Shown here: piece by piece, positions 6,176 to 11,467 of the stretch
Position numbering within the stretch: position 1 is the stretch's first letter
How the letters are laid out: each line of letters begins with the position of its first letter
Source: Bifidobacterium breve
GTDB lineage: Bacteria > Actinomycetota > Acidimicrobiia > Acidimicrobiales > Ilumatobacteraceae
Reading direction: 5' to 3'
Assembly: GCA_945869715.1 (NCBI GenBank)
Contig: CAMBPP010000036.1
Location: 1-11,467 of the forward strand
DNA length: 11,467 nucleotides
The notes under the pieces: model-generated
Seen by the model: the letters and a program-made list of their open reading frames with translations, nothing else
Told to the model about the DNA's origin: nothing
Database searches by the model: none
Program-made: the position numbers and the translations under genes

Positions 6176-6925
6176 ATGTCAGGCCATTCCAAATGGGCAA
6201 CGATCAAACACAAAAAGGCTGCTGTCGATAAGAAGCGTGGAAAGCTTTTTGCCAAGATGGCTCGTCAAATTGAAGTTGCAGCTCGTGAAGGTGGTGGTGA
6301 CGCAGAAACCAATGCGGCACTGCGAACAGTTGTGCTGAAGGCAAAAGCCGGACAAATGACAAATGAGGCTATTGATCGCGCAGTTAAGCGTGGAAGCGGC
6401 GAAGCAACTGGTGCGAACTACGAATCCATCACCTACGAAGGCTATGGGCCAGGCGGTGTTGCAATGTTGGTAGATGTGCTCACCGACAATCGCAATCGCA
6501 CAGCATCAGACGTGCGCCTTGCTTTCTCGAAATTTGGTGGTGCAATGGCCGAGCCCGGAGCAGTGGGTTGGCAGTTTTCGCGTAGAGGCGTCATCATTGT
6601 CGACGGGGCTGCCTCGGAAGATGATGTAATGACTGCCGCGCTTGAATCTGGTGCTGACGATATTGAACGCGATGGCGATGTGTGGCGTGTAACAACAGAG
6701 CCATCGGCAATGTGGAACGTTAAAATCGCACTGGAAGCAGCGAAGTTCACAGTGCTCGATGCGGAAAGTACCATGGTGTCCGACACGTCAATTCCGGTAT
6801 CTGATGTTGAAGATGCGCGCAAAGTTCTGCGCATCATGGACATGTTGGAAGACAACGACGATGTTCAAGACGTGTATTCAAATTTCGATATAGCGGAAGA
6901 AATTATGGCGGAGATGGATCAATGA
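6176..6925 (+). CDS. yebC: YebC/PmpR family protein (TACO1-like)
   Basis: A 249-residue full-length YebC-family protein. The N-terminus MSGHSKWATIKHKKAAVDKKRGKLFAKMAR is diagnostic, followed by NxxLRTVVLKAKAGQMTNEAIDRAVKRG (46-73), the ITYEGYGPGGVAMLVDVLTDNRNRT core (85-109) and GAVGWQFSRRGVI (128-140), ending in the acidic DNDDVQDVYSNFDI (227-239). Members have been described as DNA-binding transcription regulators (PmpR) and, more recently, as translation factors that relieve ribosome stalling at proline stretches. The sequence does not show which role applies here. Its place between pdxT and ruvC matches the order in many actinobacteria. A GGGA-type ribosome site (6170-6173) is very close to the ATG. 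The stop overlaps the next start (ATGA). Confidence 0.95.
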   Translation: MSGHSKWATIKHKKAAVDKKRGKLFAKMARQIEVAAREGGGDAETNAALRTVVLKAKAGQMTNEAIDRAVKRGSGEATGANYESITYEGYGPGGVAMLVDVLTDNRNRTASDVRLAFSKFGGAMAEPGAVGWQFSRRGVIIVDGAASEDDVMTAALESGADDIERDGDVWRVTTEPSAMWNVKIALEAAKFTVLDAESTMVSDTSIPVSDVEDARKVLRIMDMLEDNDDVQDVYSNFDIAEEIMAEMDQ

Positions 6926-7377
6926 GTATTTCAGTTGGAGACCAAGCACCCGATTTTTCACTGGTAGGCACAGGCAATGTGACCCACTCGTTAAATGCTT
7001 ACAAAGGGAGAACAGTTGTTCTTGTGTTTTACCCTGGCGACAACACCCCGGTGTGCACCAAGCAGCTTGTGTGCTACAACAATGAACTTGCACAATTCAG
7101 TGAGTTAAAAGCGCAGGTCCTTGCTCTCTCGGCGCAAGATCTCGAGAGTCACGAAAAATTTGCGGCCCAACACGGTTTCCAGTTTCCGCTGCTAGCCGAT
7201 ACGGAAAAATCCGTTGCCCGTGCATACGGAGTTCTGGGGCCACTTGGCATTCCACGGCGCAGTATTTTCGTCATCGACGCCTCTGGGGTGGTGCGCTATG
7301 TGCACAGGGCCCTTGTGGGGGTTACGTTTCGCCCAGTGGAAGAACTGGTTGCCGCTATTTCCGCAGCAAATGCTTAA
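6922..7377 (+). CDS. Thioredoxin-fold peroxiredoxin (AhpC/TSA, BCP/PrxQ-like)
   Basis: A 151-residue peroxiredoxin that reduces hydroperoxides with a thiol. It has VGDQAPDFSL (5-14), KGRTVVLVFYPGDNTPVC (28-45) with peroxidatic Cys45 in the Pro-x-x-x-Thr-x-x-Cys context, LLADTEKSVARAYGVLG, and a conserved C-terminal strand with the helix PVEELVAAI. Arg107 or Arg108 in IPRRSIFVID may complete the active site. A second Cys lies at 51, six residues after Cys45; in BCP/PrxQ proteins with a nearby resolving Cys the spacing is five. It may therefore work as an atypical 2-Cys or a 1-Cys enzyme. The ATG overlaps the yebC stop (ATGA), with GGAG 8 bases upstream, so it is translated from the yebC mRNA. 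The electron donor is unknown. Confidence 0.9.
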   Translation: MSISVGDQAPDFSLVGTGNVTHSLNAYKGRTVVLVFYPGDNTPVCTKQLVCYNNELAQFSELKAQVLALSAQDLESHEKFAAQHGFQFPLLADTEKSVARAYGVLGPLGIPRRSIFVIDASGVVRYVHRALVGVTFRPVEELVAAISAANA

Positions 7378-7402
7378 CTTCACCAACCTATTTGGCTACA
7401 AT
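7374..7402 (+). promoter_or_regulatory. Probable leaderless promoter of ruvCAB
   Basis: A -35-like TTAACT (7374-7379), a 17-base spacer and a strong -10 TACAAT (7397-7402) stand seven bases before the ruvC ATG at 7410. The -35 overlaps the peroxiredoxin stop codon. No Shine-Dalgarno sequence is visible before ruvC. This is the best promoter match in the window and suggests that ruvCAB is transcribed separately from the pdx-yebC unit. Confidence 0.6.
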
Positions 7403-7409
7403 CAAACAT

Positions 7410-7967
7410 ATGTTCGCACCAGAAAAGGCTCCTCAAGCGTTGCCTGTTGTCCTGGGCATCGACCCGGGCCTCACGCGGTGTGGTTACGCGGTATTGCGGC
7501 GCACTTCTGGGGGCAAATACGAGGCCGAAGCTTTGGCTCTTGGGGTCATTCGTACTGAACCAAGCGAACATCTGGCCAATCGTCTTGCTCAGGTGCATGA
7601 AGACATCACCGATCTACTCGCTGAATTTTCTCCAGATGCTGTTGTTATTGAGCAGGTCTTTCTTCACCACAACGTGCGTACAGCAATGAGCGTTGCGCAG
7701 GTCAGTGGTGTCGTCTTGTCGTTGGCTGCACTTGCAGGTTGTGCGGTGGCTCAATACACGCCTACTCAGGTGAAGGGCGCTGTTGCCGGCTGGGGTCAGG
7801 CCGATAAAACGCAAATTCAAAAAATGGTCAAGGCGCGCCTTGGATTGGCTTCTCTGCCGCAACCCGCCGACGCCGCCGATGCTGCTGCTTTGGCCCTCTG
7901 CCATCTTGCAATGTCGCCTGCTCTTTCTGGGGCCAACACGCGTATTTCACGCAGGGTTGCTTCATGA
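7410..7967 (+). CDS. ruvC: Crossover junction endodeoxyribonuclease RuvC
   Basis: A 185-residue Holliday junction resolvase of the RNase H-like fold. The four acidic metal-binding residues can be placed: Asp18 in VLGIDPGLTRCGYAV, Glu81 in VVIEQVF, and Asp154 and Asp157 in PADAADAAALALCH. The segments HHNVRTAMSVAQVSGVVL (86-103) and YTPTQVKGAVAGWGQADKTQIQ (116-137) are typical of the family. It nicks the two opposing strands of a junction held by RuvA and RuvB. I choose ATG 7410, which stands seven bases after a TACAAT box. A TTG at 7392 would add six residues but lies upstream of that box. The stop overlaps ruvA by four bases (ATGA). Confidence 0.96.
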   Translation: MFAPEKAPQALPVVLGIDPGLTRCGYAVLRRTSGGKYEAEALALGVIRTEPSEHLANRLAQVHEDITDLLAEFSPDAVVIEQVFLHHNVRTAMSVAQVSGVVLSLAALAGCAVAQYTPTQVKGAVAGWGQADKTQIQKMVKARLGLASLPQPADAADAAALALCHLAMSPALSGANTRISRRVAS

Positions 7968-8563
7968 TCGGATCCTTGCGCGGAACAGTGCTCGAGCGCA
8001 ATGCACCTGCCCATGTGCTTGTTGAAGTGTCGGGTGTGGGGTACATCGTTGCGGTGACGCCACGAGTTTTTGGTGAACTCGAACCCACAACGGCTTGTTT
8101 TTTATATGTTCATCATCAAGTTCGCGAAGACGCGCAAACATTATTTGGTTTCCTTACGCGTGAAGAACGTGACAGCTTTCAAATTCTTATTGCGGCTCAC
8201 GGAGTGGGGCCTTCAATGGCAATGGCTGTTTTGGCAACACACTCTCCCAAAGGTTTGCAAAATATCGTCATCACATCCGATCTTGCAGCGTTGACTATGG
8301 TCCCAGGTGTAGGCAAAAAAACCGCTGAACGACTTCTCGTTGAATTACGTGGCAAGTTCGACATGCTCGACCTGCCAAATATCAGCGGAGCAGAATCACA
8401 AGGTACTTCGTCGCTCGGAGATCTGCGTGAAGCGCTCGTGGGGTTGGGCTACGACAACGAGGAAATACGTTCTGTGCTGTCCGAATTGAACCCTGCGACC
8501 GATGCCACCTTGGAAAAGGTGTTGCGCGATGCCTTGCAAATTCTCGGAGCTCGACGTGCGTGA
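7964..8563 (+). CDS. ruvA: Holliday junction branch migration protein RuvA
   Basis: A 199-residue protein that binds four-way junctions as a tetramer and loads RuvB. Domain I opens with MIGSLRGTV and ends near REDAQTLFGF, with the acidic pin Glu55-Asp56. Domain II has two helix-hairpin-helix motifs, AHGVGPSMAM (78-87) and VPGVGKKTAERL (113-124). A flexible linker (about 136-151) leads to the C-terminal RuvB-binding domain, LREALVGLGYDNEEI to the end. All parts are present at the usual length. AGGG at 7953-7956, inside ruvC, is a good ribosome site. It overlaps ruvC by 4 bases and ruvB by 8. Confidence 0.97.
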   Translation: MIGSLRGTVLERNAPAHVLVEVSGVGYIVAVTPRVFGELEPTTACFLYVHHQVREDAQTLFGFLTREERDSFQILIAAHGVGPSMAMAVLATHSPKGLQNIVITSDLAALTMVPGVGKKTAERLLVELRGKFDMLDLPNISGAESQGTSSLGDLREALVGLGYDNEEIRSVLSELNPATDATLEKVLRDALQILGARRA

Positions 8564-9605
8564 CGAGTTTGTAGATCCGCATATATTGACGCCGCATCAC
8601 ACGGAACGTGAGGTGGAAATTGAGAGCGAAGAGTCGGGGTTACGTCCGCGTCTCCTCGATGACTTCATTGGTCAGCGCGAGCTCAAAGAACATTTGCGTA
8701 TTGTTCTCACTGCGGCGCGGCAGCGTTCGCAAGCAGCCGATCACGTCCTTTTGGCGGGTCCTCCGGGGCTCGGAAAAACCACAATGGCATGCATCATTGC
8801 TGAAGAGATGGGTGCAAAATTGCACATCACTTCAGGTCCCGCGCTTGAACGGGCTGGCGACCTTGCAGCAATTCTCACCAAACTCGGTGAGCACGACGTG
8901 TTATTCATCGACGAAATTCATCGCCTATCGCGGTCGGTTGAAGAAATTATGTATCCAGCGATGGAAGATTTCCAAATAGACATTGTTGTAGGCAAAGGCC
9001 CTGCGGCTTCATCTATTCGGTTATCGCTGCCACCGTTTACCTTGGTGGGTGCAACTACTCGCACCGGAATGATTACTGGTCCTCTGCGTGACCGTTTCGG
9101 TTTAGTGAGCCGTCTCGATTTCTACGATGAAGAAGAGCTCACCGCAATTGTTCTACGCGCTGCTCGCATTTTAAATATCACCATTGACGACGATGGTGCA
9201 GCGCAAATTGCACGTCGCAGTCGGGGAACGCCACGAATTGCAAATCGGCTACTGCGTCGCGTGCGCGATTATGCAGAAGTGAATCACCCAACACCATCGG
9301 GCGAGGGAATAATCGATGCAGGTATTGCGGCCGATGCACTGGTTCTTTTTGGAGTCGATGCTCGCGGGCTCGACAAGGTAGACCGCGCAATTCTTTCTGC
9401 ATTGTGCAAACAATTTGGTGGAGGCCCTGTTGGCCTCACTACGTTGGCTATTAGCGTCAGTGAACAGCCTGAAACGCTTGAAGACGTCTATGAGCCATTC
9501 CTCATCCAGCAAGGCTTCTTGTCGCGCACTCCGCGAGGTCGTATTGCAATGCCGGCAGCTTTTGAACATCTCAATATGACGCCACCTGAACGCTTTCCCT
9601 CGTAG
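8556..9605 (+). CDS. ruvB: Holliday junction branch migration helicase RuvB
   Basis: A 349-residue AAA+ ATPase motor that drives branch migration on RuvA-bound junctions. It has the RuvB-specific LRPRLLDDFIGQ (29-40), Walker A GPPGLGKTT (68-76), Walker B LFIDEIHR (116-123), sensor 1 GATTR (165-169), GPLRDRFG (175-182) with the arginine-finger region, sensor 2 RGTPRIANRLLRR (223-235) and the C-terminal winged helix with FLSRTPRGR (321-329). The open frame reaches back to an ATG at 8502, but I choose GTG 8556: it has GGAG six bases upstream, gives the normal N-terminus and overlaps the end of ruvA by only 8 bases. The extra 18 residues of the longer frame do not look like RuvB. Confidence 0.96.
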   Translation: MRDEFVDPHILTPHHTEREVEIESEESGLRPRLLDDFIGQRELKEHLRIVLTAARQRSQAADHVLLAGPPGLGKTTMACIIAEEMGAKLHITSGPALERAGDLAAILTKLGEHDVLFIDEIHRLSRSVEEIMYPAMEDFQIDIVVGKGPAASSIRLSLPPFTLVGATTRTGMITGPLRDRFGLVSRLDFYDEEELTAIVLRAARILNITIDDDGAAQIARRSRGTPRIANRLLRRVRDYAEVNHPTPSGEGIIDAGIAADALVLFGVDARGLDKVDRAILSALCKQFGGGPVGLTTLAISVSEQPETLEDVYEPFLIQQGFLSRTPRGRIAMPAAFEHLNMTPPERFPS

Positions 9606-9608
9606 TCT
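9603..9608 (+). promoter_or_regulatory. Possible -10 box before queA
   Basis: TAGTCT fits TANNNT and stands six bases before the queA GTG, the same spacing as at pdxS and the oxidoreductase. There is no Shine-Dalgarno sequence before queA and no clear -35. The box overlaps the ruvB stop codon. By itself a TANNNT match is weak; the support comes from the repeated pattern in this window. Confidence 0.3.
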
Positions 9609-9614
9609 TGAACG

Positions 9615-10655
9615 GTGCAACTCGCCGATATCGACTACAACTTGCCCGACCACTTCATTGCACAAGTGCCTATGGAGCCCCGCGACGCTGCACGCATGTT
9701 GGTTTATGTCAGCGGAGTAGTGCAACATAAAAAGGTTTCCGATATCACCGATTTTTTACAAGCAGGTGATGTTTTAGTGGTGAATGAAACCCGAGTTCTG
9801 CCAAGTCGGCTATCGCTCACACGTAGTACGGGAGGTCGGGTAGAAGTGTTGCTACTTGAACCCTTGCGAGATGATGACAGCGAATGGGAAGCGCTCATTC
9901 GGCCTGGTCGAAAAATGCGAGACGGTGAACTTCTTGCTACGTCCTCGGGCGAAGAATTTGCTGAGGTGCTGGGGCGGTCATCTGCTGGCGATACCTTTCG
10001 CATCAGGTTGTGTGTTGGAGCAACTCCCAGCGAGCGTAGGGCCGCAATAGAGGCGGTAGGGGCATTGCCATTACCTCCGTACATCACGACGACGTTGGAA
10101 GATCTTGAGCGCTATCAAACGGTGTATGCCCATGAGGCGAAATCATCTGCTGCACCAACTGCTGGCTTGCATTTCACTTCTGAATTACTCGAGAAGATCG
10201 AGAAAATGGGTGTGAAAATTGCAAAGGTTGAATTAGTCGTTGGTCTTGACACCTTTAAACCAGTCGATGAAGAGAACCCCCTTAATCACGTCATTCACTC
10301 CGAGTGGTACAACGTTCCACCAGAAACAATGCAACTTGTGACTAACGCAAAGCGAGTGGTTGCTGTAGGTACCACTTCGGTGCGCGCGCTTGAGTCGGTA
10401 GCGGTTGCAGGGGAACTCACTGGTCGCACACGACTCTTCATTACGCCCGGATACTCGTGGAAATACGTTGACCTCATGATGACCAACTTCCATATGCCAA
10501 GAACAACACTGTTGCTCATGGTGCAGGCGTTCATCGGAGAGAAATGGCGAGATCTCTATGCTGAAGCCCAACAAGAGAATTATCGTTTTTTATCTTTTGG
10601 CGATGCCATGCTTCTTGCTCGGTTCAACAGCTCAACGACGGAAAGTGACCTCTAG
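9615..10655 (+). CDS. queA: S-adenosylmethionine:tRNA ribosyltransferase-isomerase QueA
   Basis: A 346-residue protein that transfers and isomerises the ribosyl group of S-adenosylmethionine onto 7-aminomethyl-7-deazaguanine in tRNA, giving epoxyqueuosine at wobble position 34. It matches the family throughout: DYNLPDHFIAQVP (7-19), RDAARMLVY, VVNETRVLPSRL (55-66), GRVEVLLLEPL, LPLPPYI (151-157), ERYQTVYA (165-172), AAPTAGLHFT (179-188), GLDTFKPV (210-217), HSEWYNVP, VGTTSVRALES (251-261) and TNFHMPRTTLLLMVQAF (290-306). The GTG start gives the normal N-terminus. Lys177 stands where many homologues have Gly in the GSxAAPTAGLHF motif. The gene begins 9 bases after ruvB and its stop shares one base with the tgt start, so queA and tgt are co-translated. 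Confidence 0.96.
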   Translation: MQLADIDYNLPDHFIAQVPMEPRDAARMLVYVSGVVQHKKVSDITDFLQAGDVLVVNETRVLPSRLSLTRSTGGRVEVLLLEPLRDDDSEWEALIRPGRKMRDGELLATSSGEEFAEVLGRSSAGDTFRIRLCVGATPSERRAAIEAVGALPLPPYITTTLEDLERYQTVYAHEAKSSAAPTAGLHFTSELLEKIEKMGVKIAKVELVVGLDTFKPVDEENPLNHVIHSEWYNVPPETMQLVTNAKRVVAVGTTSVRALESVAVAGELTGRTRLFITPGYSWKYVDLMMTNFHMPRTTLLLMVQAFIGEKWRDLYAEAQQENYRFLSFGDAMLLARFNSSTTESDL

Positions 10656-11467
10656 TGCATCCAGTTTCATTTGAAGTGCAAGCGTTAGAGGGAACCGCTC
10701 GTGCCGGCGTGGCAATCACTGCTCACGGAAGTTATACAACTCCGTGTTTTATGCCGGTGGGTACTCGTGGTGCCGTGCGGTATCTCAGCGCAGTCGACTA
10801 TGAAGATCTTGGAGCGCAAATTGTTTTGGGCAACACGTATCACCTCATGCTGCGTCCAGGGGCCGACACGGTGGAAGCATTGGGTGGTCTCGGAAAATTC
10901 GCAAGTTGGGGTGGGCTCACGCTCACCGACTCGGGTGGTTTTCAGGTTTTCTCTCTAGAACCCAAAGTCGATGATGACGGAGTGACTTTCAAGTCGACAT
11001 ACGACGGATCTCTGCACCGGTACACACCTGAAACTGCGGTGGAAGTGCAACAGAAACTTGGTGCAACAATTCAGATGGTTATCGACGTGTGTCCACCTTT
11101 GCCATCTGAACCACATGTAGTTGAACTGGCATTGAAACGTACCTCCATGTGGGCTGAGCGTGCTCGTGAGCACCACACTCGCGCAGACCAGGCGTTGTTT
11201 GGCATTGTGCAGGGGGGCATCAACCCAGAACTCCGTGCACGTAGTGCCATTTCAACAGCTGCTTTAGAATTTGATGGTTACGGAATTGGTGGTCTCTCTG
11301 TTGGAGAATCACGCGAAGAGATGTTGCCCGCATTGGCTGCTGCGTTGCAGAACCTGCCCACAGATCGACCCCGGTATCTCATGGGCGTGGGCGACCCCGC
11401 TTCGCTCATTGAGGCAGTCAACTTAGGCGTCGACCAATTTGACTGTGTACTGCAGACGCGCCTTGGA
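10655..11467 (+). CDS. tgt: tRNA-guanine transglycosylase Tgt (3' end missing)
   Basis: 271 codons are visible and the frame is open to the window end. The enzyme exchanges guanine 34 of GUN-anticodon tRNAs for the queuosine precursor preQ1, the step before QueA. Landmarks are TPCFMPVGTRG (29-39), LGNTYHLMLRPG (58-69), the active-site LTDSGGFQVFSL (90-101) with Asp92, MVIDVCPPLPSE (141-152), FGIVQGG (182-188), GIGGLSVGE (210-218), YLMGVGDP and FDCVLQTR (262-269) with the presumed nucleophile Asp263. The last motif reads Gln where most homologues have Pro (DCVLPTR). The zinc-binding cysteines would lie beyond the window. The GTG start overlaps the queA stop by one base (TAGTG), with GGAAAG 9 bases upstream. 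Confidence 0.95.
   Translation, partial: MHPVSFEVQALEGTARAGVAITAHGSYTTPCFMPVGTRGAVRYLSAVDYEDLGAQIVLGNTYHLMLRPGADTVEALGGLGKFASWGGLTLTDSGGFQVFSLEPKVDDDGVTFKSTYDGSLHRYTPETAVEVQQKLGATIQMVIDVCPPLPSEPHVVELALKRTSMWAERAREHHTRADQALFGIVQGGINPELRARSAISTAALEFDGYGIGGLSVGESREEMLPALAAALQNLPTDRPRYLMGVGDPASLIEAVNLGVDQFDCVLQTRLG

Noticed and set aside
8502..8555. Longer ruvB start at ATG 8502.
   Set aside because: The added residues do not resemble RuvB and would overlap ruvA by 62 bases; GTG 8556 has a well-placed GGAG.

Overview
The window looks like chromosomal core DNA of an actinobacterium of moderate GC content. The evidence is a PimA-type mannosyltransferase, an F420-type luciferase-like oxidoreductase, a mycothiol-type ArsC and the block pimA-like / pdxS / pdxT / yebC / ruvC-ruvA-ruvB, whose order resembles the mycobacterial one. 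A queA-tgt pair follows; most mycobacteria and streptomycetes lack it. A relative of Ilumatobacter (Acidimicrobiia) is a reasonable guess, but it rests on gene order and protein style, not on a database search. I see no mobile element, phage gene, CRISPR array, tRNA or rRNA, and no gene-free stretch above 300 bases.

Layout. (1) 1-365, +: 3' part of arsC. (2) 345-1268, -: LLM-class oxidoreductase, convergent with arsC; the two stop regions overlap and contain a perfect hairpin. (3) A 60-base divergent promoter region. (4) 1329-4609, +: PimA-like glycosyltransferase, a membrane protein that looks like an M48 peptidase without its zinc site, and a DUF3048 lipoprotein, with gaps of 2-3 bases. (5) 4643-7377, +: pdxS, pdxT, yebC and a peroxiredoxin. 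(6) 7410-9605, +: ruvC, ruvA and ruvB, each overlapping the next. (7) 9615-11467, +: queA and the 5' part of tgt.

How the genes work together. Region 4 looks like an envelope operon. PdxS and PdxT form the glutamine-dependent pyridoxal 5'-phosphate synthase. RuvABC resolves Holliday junctions. QueA and Tgt carry out successive steps of queuosine synthesis at the tRNA wobble base.

The most informative non-coding pattern concerns gene starts. Genes that begin a likely transcription unit (LLM, glycosyltransferase, pdxS, ruvC, queA) have a TANNNT box 6-7 bases before an ATG or GTG, as expected for leaderless transcripts. Genes inside a unit instead have Shine-Dalgarno-like sequences. Other points are a hairpin between pdxS and pdxT that would hide the pdxT ribosome site, and the apparent M48 pseudoenzyme. 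Nothing here amounts to a clearly new multi-gene system; the window is mostly housekeeping.
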